Shown piece by piece: positions 1 through 7,681 of a DNA stretch of 64,000 bases. The position numbers and the translations under genes were made by a program. The stretch covers positions 1 through 64,000 of the forward strand of contig JADFYG010000024.1 of the NCBI GenBank assembly GCA_015233155.1, in the 5' to 3' direction. A model generated the notes under the pieces. The model saw only the letters and a list, made by a program, of their open reading frames with translations. It searched no databases and was not told the DNA's origin. Origin of the DNA: Candidatus Rifleibacteriota bacterium. GTDB taxonomy: Bacteria > Muiribacteriota > Ozemobacteria > Ozemobacterales > Ozemobacteraceae. Every line of letters begins with the position of its first letter. Position 1 is the first letter of the stretch.

Positions 1-198
1 GATCCATCACTTGAGAAAAAATGGTGCGACCGGAATTCATAAGCCACCCCCAGTATTCGGGGATTATGGCTCAATTCCAAATTCAAATCGTTTTTAGAAA
101 ATTTCACACGTTAACTCTTTATTGGAGCATGTTTAAACAAGGTTGAATATTTTTTCTTGGGACAGCCGTGACTCGGCCTGCTTTTTTCTATAGAAGCT

Positions 199-1458
199 GT
201 GTCCCAAAAACGTCCTTGGCTCGCCGGAGCTGTGTTTGCACTTACTCTTCATCTGAAGCCGTTTGGCTGGATACTGCTATTCTGGGGAATTGCCCGAAAA
301 CAGTGGTCTTTTCTTTTCTCCACGATTGGCTGTTTCGCACTGTTATTGTTGCTCCCGATGCCATTCATCGGATGTGAGGAAACCCTCCGGGATTGGCATG
401 GGTTTGGTCGGGAAATGTTTATACTTCATGGGGGTCAGTTAAGCCTCCTGAAACCTGAAAATCATACCTTCGCCAGCCTGGTCACAAGATGGCTCCACCT
501 GAATTACATTTTGAACGACGCGGCCCTGAACTTCTTCGGAAATGCCTGCCCGATTTTACTCCTCGGGACTCCTTTTTTCATGGTTCTTTCGTCGAAATAT
601 TCATCTCCTGTTGTATCTGACATTACTCCTGGAAACCCCAACAGAATAATATCCGCGGAGAATAATCCCATGCGTGAAGCAGCGTGGTTTTTGGCCGCGG
701 TGCCGCTTATTGGTCCCCCGGAATACAAGTATTATCAGCTCGCCATCCCTCTGACCTGGTTTGTTCTTGCCGATTGGCCCACATTAAATCGAAACACTAA
801 ATTTGCATTGATCCTTGGATTGACTGGATTTGGAATTAATATTTATGACCTCTGGGGTAGAGAAATATCCCATTTCTTATCGGATATTTCCATTGTTGCG
901 TTTGGCGGAACTGCTATATATTTGTGCGGATTTGAAAGCGGTATAGGGCGATACAATATTTCCGATCTGAATTTAATTCCAGCGTCTGAACCCCGGCCAT
1001 TTTTTGTACAAGTGTCTCAAGTTAAAGCTTCCGTTTCTTCATCTGCGTTATCAAAACCATGGTTTCGTAAATTGGGGGGGGCTATTTTACTCTCGGGATT
1101 TATTGCATTGACCTTCATGGAATGGCGTAATCTTCAAACACGCATGGTATGCCGTGTATGTGAAGAGGAAAACTCTCCGGACGAGGCACATTGTAAGAAT
1201 TGCGGCAGTTCTTCGCTGGCTCCATACTGCCTGAGAATCGAGGAAATCCAGCGTCGCGATCACGCCGCAACGATTTTGTGTTTACATGTTTCTTCTATTT
1301 CGGAGGCCAGACCTGCTCTCAGGAATGACCCCGGACTCGCTCCGGTTTTCGAGAAACTTCTTCGAGAATTTCCCGACCTGACCAGAGAAGACGCCTTGAT
1401 ACTTGCTTCCGAAAGCATTCAGCGCGCCAGTCAACAAAATTCCATGATTCAACGATAA
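199..1458 (+). CDS. GT87/DUF2029-like membrane protein with C-terminal zinc ribbon, probably 5'-truncated
   Basis: The protein starts directly in the part of a GT87-type (polyprenol-phosphate-mannose dependent mannosyltransferase-like) fold that has the pattern RPWLAG...LHLKP and several hydrophobic segments (about residues 9-55, 100-130, 160-230, 290-305). The family normally has about 150-200 residues before this point, including the first-loop acidic catalytic residue, and these are missing. The frame is open only back to base 172, just after a TGA, and I recognise no matching N-terminus in the other frames of bases 1-198. The GTG at 199 has no clear ribosome binding site. The C-terminal ~100 residues are soluble and contain a CxxC-(x)n-CxxC zinc ribbon (CRVC...CKNCG). 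It is either a decayed gene or one shortened by a frameshift. Family call moderate; intactness doubtful. Confidence 0.5.
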   Translation: MSQKRPWLAGAVFALTLHLKPFGWILLFWGIARKQWSFLFSTIGCFALLLLLPMPFIGCEETLRDWHGFGREMFILHGGQLSLLKPENHTFASLVTRWLHLNYILNDAALNFFGNACPILLLGTPFFMVLSSKYSSPVVSDITPGNPNRIISAENNPMREAAWFLAAVPLIGPPEYKYYQLAIPLTWFVLADWPTLNRNTKFALILGLTGFGINIYDLWGREISHFLSDISIVAFGGTAIYLCGFESGIGRYNISDLNLIPASEPRPFFVQVSQVKASVSSSALSKPWFRKLGGAILLSGFIALTFMEWRNLQTRMVCRVCEEENSPDEAHCKNCGSSSLAPYCLRIEEIQRRDHAATILCLHVSSISEARPALRNDPGLAPVFEKLLREFPDLTREDALILASESIQRASQQNSMIQR

Positions 1459-1538
1459 AATCGTACAAATGGCGCCAAATCCGGTATCTGGAAATAGATT
1501 GACAGAAGAGCGGTATATGCCTACAATAGCTGATCCGC

Positions 1539-4391
1539 ATGACGACAGCCCGCCGCCGCAAAAAAAACGAAGAAACCGGATCAGATTCGAAAACTAAAGA
1601 TTCGACTGTTTTCGGTGTTCCTGAAACAAGCGAGGGTCGCGTAACGGTCGAAGCAAAAAGTCTGGTCAAACCGGGCAGGCCAGACAAACCGGACAAACCG
1701 GACAAACCGAAAAAAAAGGCTCACAAGAGTGAGTTTGTACCGGAAGAAAAGCATGATTTCGCGCTGGAAGCCGCAACACCCGCTCCTGATGAACCCGGAA
1801 AACCGCTCCGCCTCCGAAAAGTTGACAGAACTAAGCTTTTAAGCGAAATTGAAGAAGCCGGCGGTGCCGAAATTCTTTCCGCGGCTACGCTTCCTAAAAG
1901 TACAGTTGATCCAGACGACACAGACCGTGATGTCGAAGATATGCTTCAGCCATCTCCCTGGACGGGTTTTCGCATACTGGCCCGCGGGACCACTGAGGAG
2001 GCGCCGGCGGTACTTCGCGGTCTGCGTCCTGGCGACATTCTTCTGCACAATCATCCGAACGGGATTTTACGGCCGTCACAAGCCGATCTGGAAATTGCCT
2101 CTCTTTGCGGTCGTTCCGGGATCGGCTTCGCCATACACGATAATGCCTGTCGTCGGATGTTTGTCGTCATCGAGCCTTTCGAGGCCGATAAGCCAGTCCC
2201 ACTCGATCGCGAAAAAATGGCCGGGTTTCTTCGCGCTGATGGACCGCTCGCATGTCTGCTGCCAGGTTACGAGGAACGCCACGGACAGATCGACCTGCTT
2301 TTAAAAATCGTTGATGCACTGAATCACCCGTATCATGCGATTCTCGAGGGTGAAACGGGTGTTGGCAAGAGCATGGCCTATCTGATACCGACTGTGTTCT
2401 ATGCTCATGAAAACAAACGGCGCGTAGCAATTTCCACGAATACGATAAATCTGCAATACCAGTTATGCAATAAAGATCTGCCTCTTCTTGCACGGGTACT
2501 TCCCTTCGAATTCAAATTCTGCCTCGTGAAGGGACGCGGAAACTATCTTTGCGTCCGACGGCTCGAAGAAGTTGAAAACGCGACAGATGGCGAACACCTC
2601 CTTGAGGCCGAAGAACTTGACCAGTTCCAGCGTTTACGCAGCTGGGCCGGGAAAACCCGTGATGGTTCACGCACCGACCTTTCATGGGAACCGGCTGAAT
2701 CCCTCTGGGAAAAAGTTAATTCTGATAAGGACACTTGTCTGGGTCTGCGCTGCGGTCAGTATCGCCAGTGTTTTTTCTACGGTGCCCGCCGACTCGCGGC
2801 GGAAGCGGATCTTCTGGTTGTTAATCATCACCTCCTTTTTTCGGATCTGGCGTTGCGTTCGGCTACGAATGAATACAATCAGACGGCCGTTATACCGTCG
2901 TATCAGGCTGTAGTTCTCGATGAAGCGCACAATCTCGAAGAAATCGCCACATCCCATTTCGGACAGCGAGCGACTTCTTTCGGACTTCAGCGCACTCTCG
3001 GTCGCCTGTATCACAGACGCGGTCGACGTGAAGGCGGAGTCTTGTTCACTATCCAGAGTCGTATGCAGCTTGAGAAATGTCCCATCACCGGGAAAACACG
3101 GGACCGCTTAACCGTCGACCTGCGTGAAAAAATCATTCCCCTGCGCGATGAGGTTTCAGACGCGTCGCGCGAGCTTTTCGAGAGAATCGCCACACACGTC
3201 ATCGGAGACAAGCAGCCTCGCCCGGGCGAGCACCGTCAGCGCGTTGCTCCTCATCAGCGTGAAACACAGGCTTTCTGCGCTCTTCGCGAAGCGGCTCTGG
3301 CTCTTCGGGAAAAAATTCAGGATCTAGCCCGTCGGGTTGGAAAACTGCATCGTGAGGTCGATGCATTGCTGGACGAAATCGACGACAACGATGGCCGCAA
3401 GCTGCTCGAAATGCCTCTGGCCGAATTAAGCGGCTTCCCGGGCCGACTGAATGAGATCAAACTCGCGATCACCCTGTTTTTCGATCCTGAGGCGGAGCAT
3501 CAGAACGATTTCGTGCATTTTTTCTCGGTAGTCGTACGCGGGTCATCCCGATGGCCGGCATTTCAGTCAGCTCCCCTGGATGTATCAGAATCGATGATCG
3601 ACAGTTTATTCACACGCATAGATAGTGCAATTCTTGTTTCGGCTACACTGTCGACGCGTCACAACTTCAATTTCATCAAGGGACGGCTGGGGCTGGCAAG
3701 CGACGAGATTGAACCGAAGCCTCTCGAAGGACGTTTCCCCTCGCCATTTGATTATTCTAAACAGGCATTGCTGCTCATCCCGGATGATCTGCCCGAACCC
3801 GCTGCGCGCGAATTCATGGAAGCCACTATTGATCCGGTGTTCGAGATAGCGAAAAGTTCTAACGGCGGTACTCTGGTTCTCTGCACCTCATACGCGCATC
3901 TGCAGATTCTTCACGAGCGACTTGCCCCGCGCCTGTTACGCGAGGGCCTCGAGTGTCTGCGTCAAGGCGAAGCCGAACGTACGCACCTGCTCGAAAAATT
4001 TCGGGATGATGGCAATGCTGTTCTGTTTGCCACTGATAGTTTTTGGGAAGGCGTTGATGTTCCCGGCCATGCGCTTAGAAACCTGGTCATCACGAAGCTT
4101 CCGTTCGCGATCCCTGACGACCCGATTCTTGTAGCGCGCCAGGAACTTCTCGAACGCGCCGGGAAGAACGCATTTTCTGAGTATCAGTTGCCAATGGCCG
4201 CAATAAAGTTGAAACAGGGTTTCGGAAGGCTGATCCGCAGCCGTCGTGACCGTGGCACTATCTGGATTCTCGATCGACGGCTTGTGACAAAATTTTATGG
4301 AAAATTCTTTATTGAGTCACTCCCGCCGGCACGCCTTGTACATGGACGATTTGCGAATATCCTCGATGAAGCCCGCGCCTTTTTCACGTAA
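1539..4391 (+). CDS. DinG/XPD-type ATP-dependent DNA helicase with N-terminal JAMM/RadC-like domain
   Basis: Superfamily 2 helicase of the iron-sulfur XPD/DinG group, expected to unwind DNA or R-loop/forked substrates 5'->3' in repair. Visible motifs: Walker A GETGVGKS (271-278), four candidate Fe-S cysteines C338, C400, C405 and C411, DEAH box 461-464, a late motif GVDVPG and motif VI QGFGRLIRSRRDRG. Before the helicase core sits a JAMM/RadC-like domain with an exact HxH-x7-S-x2-D signature (H170, H172, S180, D183), so a metal-binding site is plausible. Residues ~45-60 form a Lys/Pro/Asp-rich linker encoded by 9-bp tandem repeats near base 1680. Length 950 aa is longer than E. coli DinG (~716) because of this N-terminal part. 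No good Shine-Dalgarno precedes the ATG. Helicase family certain; role of the JAMM part inferred only. Confidence 0.9.
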   Translation: MTTARRRKKNEETGSDSKTKDSTVFGVPETSEGRVTVEAKSLVKPGRPDKPDKPDKPKKKAHKSEFVPEEKHDFALEAATPAPDEPGKPLRLRKVDRTKLLSEIEEAGGAEILSAATLPKSTVDPDDTDRDVEDMLQPSPWTGFRILARGTTEEAPAVLRGLRPGDILLHNHPNGILRPSQADLEIASLCGRSGIGFAIHDNACRRMFVVIEPFEADKPVPLDREKMAGFLRADGPLACLLPGYEERHGQIDLLLKIVDALNHPYHAILEGETGVGKSMAYLIPTVFYAHENKRRVAISTNTINLQYQLCNKDLPLLARVLPFEFKFCLVKGRGNYLCVRRLEEVENATDGEHLLEAEELDQFQRLRSWAGKTRDGSRTDLSWEPAESLWEKVNSDKDTCLGLRCGQYRQCFFYGARRLAAEADLLVVNHHLLFSDLALRSATNEYNQTAVIPSYQAVVLDEAHNLEEIATSHFGQRATSFGLQRTLGRLYHRRGRREGGVLFTIQSRMQLEKCPITGKTRDRLTVDLREKIIPLRDEVSDASRELFERIATHVIGDKQPRPGEHRQRVAPHQRETQAFCALREAALALREKIQDLARRVGKLHREVDALLDEIDDNDGRKLLEMPLAELSGFPGRLNEIKLAITLFFDPEAEHQNDFVHFFSVVVRGSSRWPAFQSAPLDVSESMIDSLFTRIDSAILVSATLSTRHNFNFIKGRLGLASDEIEPKPLEGRFPSPFDYSKQALLLIPDDLPEPAAREFMEATIDPVFEIAKSSNGGTLVLCTSYAHLQILHERLAPRLLREGLECLRQGEAERTHLLEKFRDDGNAVLFATDSFWEGVDVPGHALRNLVITKLPFAIPDDPILVARQELLERAGKNAFSEYQLPMAAIKLKQGFGRLIRSRRDRGTIWILDRRLVTKFYGKFFIESLPPARLVHGRFANILDEARAFFT

Positions 4392-4398
4392 AGACTGA

Positions 4399-4616
4399 CC
4401 ACAGATTAAGACCGGGAAAAGAATTACCACAGATGAACACGGATAAACACAGATTAGGACCGGAAAAGAATTGACCACAGATGAACACGGATAAACACAG
4501 ATTAAGACCGGAAAAGAATTAACCACAGATGAACACGGATGGACACAGATAAGACCGGAAAGGAATTAACCACAGATGAACACGGATGGACACAGATAAG
4601 ACCGGAAAGGAATAAA
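4399..4616. repeat. Tandem 47-48 bp repeat array (about 4.5 units)
   Basis: Units begin CCACAGAT at 4399 (short 28-bp unit), 4427, 4475, 4523 and 4570. The full units are 48, 48, 47 and 47 bp and end with a GACCGGAAAAGAATTA-like segment. Differences between units are mostly single bases (ATAAACACAGATTA versus ATGGACACAGATA). There are no unique spacers, so this is not CRISPR. Related single copies occur at 55421-55505 and, more decayed and inverted, at 7648-7672. Confidence 0.9.
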
Positions 4617-4621
4617 CAAAC

Positions 4622-4645
4622 GTAGGGGCGAATGATCATTCGCCC
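4622..4645. repeat. REP-like element: GTAG head plus perfect 20-bp palindrome
   Basis: GTAG at 4622-4625 is followed by the perfect palindrome GGGCGAATGATCATTCGCCC (4626-4645). It resembles other GTAG/GTAA/GTAT-headed GGGCG hairpins in this window. It may also act as a transcript-end hairpin after the helicase gene and its repeats, but no T-run follows. Confidence 0.65.
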
Positions 4646-4744
4646 GAAACTGAATTATGTTTTGCTATCATTATTGCATGATTTCAAATCTGAAATCAGA
4701 AACTTCAGATTTCAAAATATAATATACATAGAGGAGGATTGCTT

Positions 4745-5029
4745 ATGCCAAGTAACGTAAAGAAGACAGTATTGCTCATGCTGATCGGCAAACGCCAGGA
4801 GGCAGCAGTTACAGTCCAGAAGATTCTTACCGGCTGGGGTTGTTTCATAAAGACCCGACTCGGTATCCATAACGGTGTTCTCGACAATTGCTCTGAAGCT
4901 GGTTTACTTATGCTCGAGCTCGTCGGAGATAAGGAAAAACATGAGGAACTTGCTCGAAAACTCGGACTGGTAAAGGGTGTACATGTACAACTAGTACATC
5001 TCGAACTCCCGGACGAAACAAACGACTAG
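4745..5029 (+). CDS. TM1266-like small ACT/NikR-C-fold protein
   Basis: A 94-residue protein that matches the general pattern of the TM1266 family (often annotated as iron-only hydrogenase system putative regulator): a short beta strand KKTVLLMLIG, a helix, then TRLGIHNGVLDN, a second strand LLMLELVG, a helix with LARKLG, and a final strand VHVQLVHLEL. The fold is ferredoxin-like and probably binds a small ligand or forms oligomers; no enzymatic residues are evident. The ATG at 4745 is preferred over the TTG at 4739 because GAGGAGG lies at 4731-4737. It stands alone between two intergenic regions, with no hydrogenase gene nearby, so the hydrogenase link is not supported here. Confidence 0.6.
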   Translation: MPSNVKKTVLLMLIGKRQEAAVTVQKILTGWGCFIKTRLGIHNGVLDNCSEAGLLMLELVGDKEKHEELARKLGLVKGVHVQLVHLELPDETND

Positions 5030-5398
5030 ACGCAGATTGCCTTATATTCCGTAGTGGCGAAACATGTCTCGTCGGCCAATGAAAAATATTCCGATGATCT
5101 GATTGAGTCACCCGGACATTCATGAGCCTTTCGCCAATTTGTTGGAGCTGGTTACGCTTGTGAAATTAATAAATTTTAACGGTGTTTTCGTTGACTTTTA
5201 TTTTACTTCGGGGTACGCTTAAACTCTGAGAGTAAGCAATATTGCGGGAATTATTCCCATCGCGTGCTTAGTAAGAGTGGTCGATGTATATCACTCCCTC
5301 ACGTCCAGAAATCATTTACCGGAAAACCAGGAAAAATATTGTCCGATTCGGGATATTTTTCCCGGAATCGTAAAGGTTCATAAAAGGATGGATACACT
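5030..5398 (+). other. Intergenic leader of the M30 protease gene, with a hairpin
   Basis: This 369-base gap has no convincing gene. A weak promoter-like pair TTGACT (5191-5196) and TACGCT (5214-5219), 17 bases apart, could serve the downstream lipoprotein gene. An imperfect hairpin CGATTCGGG / CCCGGAATCG (5344-5370) with an AT loop lies 28 bases before the ATG and could affect translation. A decayed GTAG-headed hairpin may be present near 5051. All three are weak. Confidence 0.3.
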
Positions 5399-7081
5399 AT
5401 GATCAGTCAGTTACGACCTGCTTCTGCGGGAATTTTTTCTTTACTGAATGTTCGCAGGTTTGTCTTGGTTTTGTCCCTGGCAACCGCTATCGGCCTTCTT
5501 GGTTGCGGTGGTGGCGGGGGTGGGGGAGGAAGCGGCACCGGAACGAGTCCCGTTGGTCCCACGATTTTTTCGCCGCGTACAGATTCTTTGAAAGTCGATA
5601 TTCCCGCACTATCGCCTGGTCAGATGAGCTCGGAGATTTCTTTCGCGAGGCAGCAACTCGTCATGAATCTGGGGAGTGCGGTTGCGGGTTCGGTTCGTGG
5701 CGATCTGGCCGCCGATACTGCTACCGTTCGCCATTTCGGTCTTGTTGTCACCACGGGAAGCACAACTGGAGGCAGCTTTCGACTTCAGGGAAACGGCGGC
5801 GGCGGAGTCGTTTTATCATCCATACGGGGCGACATGAGTGGTTCCATGCGGGCATTGGCATTTCCCAACCAGGCCCTTTTCGATAAAATGCGAAACGATC
5901 GTGCGCATGCTAATATTCTCGCGGCAAAAGCCACCGGGTCCCGAAAGAGTCTTCGCGGCGCCGTCTCGACCGCTGGCGAAAAAATTGGTGATTCAGTTTC
6001 ATTCATGCTTTACAGCTCCAGTGGTTTGAACGGCGGAAATTACACAAGCAGAACGGGTGTATTACGTCGCATAGGAAAGACCTGCAAGCTCTTCGTGGAT
6101 CCGGATGCCTACAATGGCTTGAGCGCCACCGTAGGCACCTGGACCATAACCGAAGAAGATCTCGATATAATGATGAACAGATTCGACGACTTCGTATATC
6201 CTCTGATAACACAAAATTACGGACCCACATATGACATGGACACTGATGGTCACATAACGATTGTCTTGTCGCCGTTGGTTACTCAACTGGGTTTCGCCGG
6301 GCTTTTCGATACTGAACATCTCGAAACTCGAAGTGCGCAACACCCGAATAGTAATGAGCGCGATATGATCAGCGTATTTACGCCGAATGGCTCATTCAAC
6401 GGGACGAACTGGCGCAATGTCGCTCTTGAGACAACGACTCACGAATTCCAACATCTGGCGAATTTTGTCGCTCACCGTTTCACGAATAATCTCAGTTTCG
6501 AGGAAGATGTCTGGCTTGACGAGTCATTGGCGGTCGGTGCGGAAGCACGATATCGCATTCTCGTTGGAGACACAGCCGGCGAAGATCGTTTTCGAGACTA
6601 CACGCGCTCCATGCGGAACACTTCCCTCGTTAATTTTGGCTCAACCCTCGCGAATTATGGTGCAGGCGGGCTTTTCAGCCATTACATGTATGAACGCGCA
6701 GGCTCAGACAGCATCAAGGCAATAGTCAACAGCGACTATAAGGGCATCGACAACGTCGATCATGTTGCAGCTCCATTCGGGGGCTTCCAGGGCATTTTAA
6801 GAGATTGGAGCGTGGCACTCTTCGCCGAATGTCACAAGACACTATTCGACTACACGAAACTCGATGCGGCACATAGGTATAAAGTCGATCTTGGCTTGAA
6901 TCTTTCGCAAACAACCACCCATGTTTCAAATCTCGCCGCATTCGAAACAAGTATCTCGCCGACTTCGATGTCATTCGCGATCATCGAAGTACCGGTTGGC
7001 GCATCCGGCAATGCGGCACAACTGGTACTGGATGACCCCGATAACGGAAGCATGTCCGCAACACTCATCCGTCTCGACTGA
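5399..7081 (+). CDS. Secreted lipoprotein metalloprotease, M30 (hyicolysin)-like
   Basis: The N-terminus has a hydrophobic signal (residues ~19-35) ending in the lipobox LLGC with Cys36, then a poly-Gly stretch typical of surface lipoproteins. The second half has the zinc protease motif HEFQH (348-352) followed about 25 residues later by EDVWLDESLAVGAEA, which gives the conserved WLxE-type glutamate; together these fit M30 (hyicolysin-type) peptidases. A motif DMDTDGHITIVLSPL upstream of the zinc site is also typical of that group. It probably degrades extracellular protein from the cell surface. The ATG at 5399 has AAAAGGA upstream. The stop codon lies directly against the remnant of the higB toxin gene, so a junction or deletion occurred here. 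Fairly sure of protease; M30 assignment moderate. Confidence 0.7.
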   Translation: MISQLRPASAGIFSLLNVRRFVLVLSLATAIGLLGCGGGGGGGGSGTGTSPVGPTIFSPRTDSLKVDIPALSPGQMSSEISFARQQLVMNLGSAVAGSVRGDLAADTATVRHFGLVVTTGSTTGGSFRLQGNGGGGVVLSSIRGDMSGSMRALAFPNQALFDKMRNDRAHANILAAKATGSRKSLRGAVSTAGEKIGDSVSFMLYSSSGLNGGNYTSRTGVLRRIGKTCKLFVDPDAYNGLSATVGTWTITEEDLDIMMNRFDDFVYPLITQNYGPTYDMDTDGHITIVLSPLVTQLGFAGLFDTEHLETRSAQHPNSNERDMISVFTPNGSFNGTNWRNVALETTTHEFQHLANFVAHRFTNNLSFEEDVWLDESLAVGAEARYRILVGDTAGEDRFRDYTRSMRNTSLVNFGSTLANYGAGGLFSHYMYERAGSDSIKAIVNSDYKGIDNVDHVAAPFGGFQGILRDWSVALFAECHKTLFDYTKLDAAHRYKVDLGLNLSQTTTHVSNLAAFETSISPTSMSFAIIEVPVGASGNAAQLVLDDPDNGSMSATLIRLD

Positions 7082-7161
7082 GATTCAACGATCAATGGCA
7101 GATTTGCTTTTCCTGGATTGATGGAAATCCGAGTGACGTCGAAATCGTGGATTATCACTGA
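7078..7161 (+). pseudogene. higB: 3' remnant of a HigB/RelE-type toxin gene
   Basis: Directly after the M30 gene, one frame reads LRFNDQWQICFSW...DVEIVDYH followed by TGA at 7159-7161. This is the characteristic end of HigB toxins (INDQWRICFxW...VEIVDYH). The frame is blocked by stops at 7033 and 7039, so the first two-thirds of the toxin are gone. The spacing of 11 bases to the antitoxin ATG is that of a normal higBA operon. The toxin cannot be functional. Confidence 0.8.
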
Positions 7162-7172
7162 AGGGGGCTGAA

Positions 7173-7478
7173 ATGACGAAGCGAACTGATCTTGCGCTAA
7201 TTAAACCTGGCGAAATGTTGAAAGATGATTTTCTTGATTCCCAGAATATAAGCATAAATCGATTGGCATGCGATATAGGAGTTCCTGCAAATCGTATCAG
7301 CGAAATTGTGAACGGCAAGCGCCGAATAACTGCCGATACAGCTATTCGCCTTGGCCTGTATTTTGGCCTTTCTCCTCAATTTTGGATGAATCTGCAATCT
7401 CAGTATGATCTGCAAGCGGCTGAAAGGGAACACGGAGAAGAGATTTCTGAAAGAGTTATTAAACGCAAGGCCGCCTGA
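7173..7478 (+). CDS. higA: HigA-family antitoxin, orphan
   Basis: A 101-residue protein with an N-terminal XRE helix-turn-helix of the HigA/VapI type (residues ~10-70: KPGEMLKDDFL, INRLACDIGVPANRISEIVNGKRRIT, FGLSPQFWMNLQ). It binds operator DNA and, in intact pairs, neutralises HigB. Strong ribosome binding site AAGGGGG before the ATG. Its partner toxin survives only as an 84-base remnant upstream, so this is an orphan antitoxin. It may still repress its own promoter or neutralise another RelE-type toxin elsewhere. Confidence 0.9.
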   Translation: MTKRTDLALIKPGEMLKDDFLDSQNISINRLACDIGVPANRISEIVNGKRRITADTAIRLGLYFGLSPQFWMNLQSQYDLQAAEREHGEEISERVIKRKAA

Positions 7479-7647
7479 TAGAGATGTTAATGGAATAAAT
7501 GGTCAACGTCATAAGTGAAGCTTCACATGAGATTTATTAACGAGGATTCACCCCTCTGTGGACCAGTATATCAAACTCGCGTCCGGCGATGAAAAGAAAC
7601 GGACTGGATACGGATTTTGTGGGCTAGAGACTTAACTTCTTTCTCGT

Positions 7648-7672
7648 CTTTATCCGTGCCCATCTGCGAAAT
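7648..7672 (-). repeat. Decayed single copy of the CCACAGATGAACACGGATAAA repeat
   Basis: On the minus strand this stretch reads as a diverged version of the unit in the 4399-4616 array (GCAGATGGGCACGGATAAAG). It lies in the gap between higA and the convergent kinase gene. Confidence 0.4.
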
Positions 7673-7681
7673 CTGATCGAC

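Noticed and set aside
2167-2493. Minus-strand frames within the helicase, kinase and other long genes
   Set aside because: Shadow frames of strongly supported genes with no motif of their own.
4317-4526. Antisense frame encoding repeated 16-residue peptides
   Set aside because: It only translates the tandem repeat in a period divisible by three; no start site or ribosome binding site of note.
4399-4616. Possible CRISPR array
   Set aside because: Units abut without unique spacers and have a 47-48 bp period throughout; simple tandem repeat.
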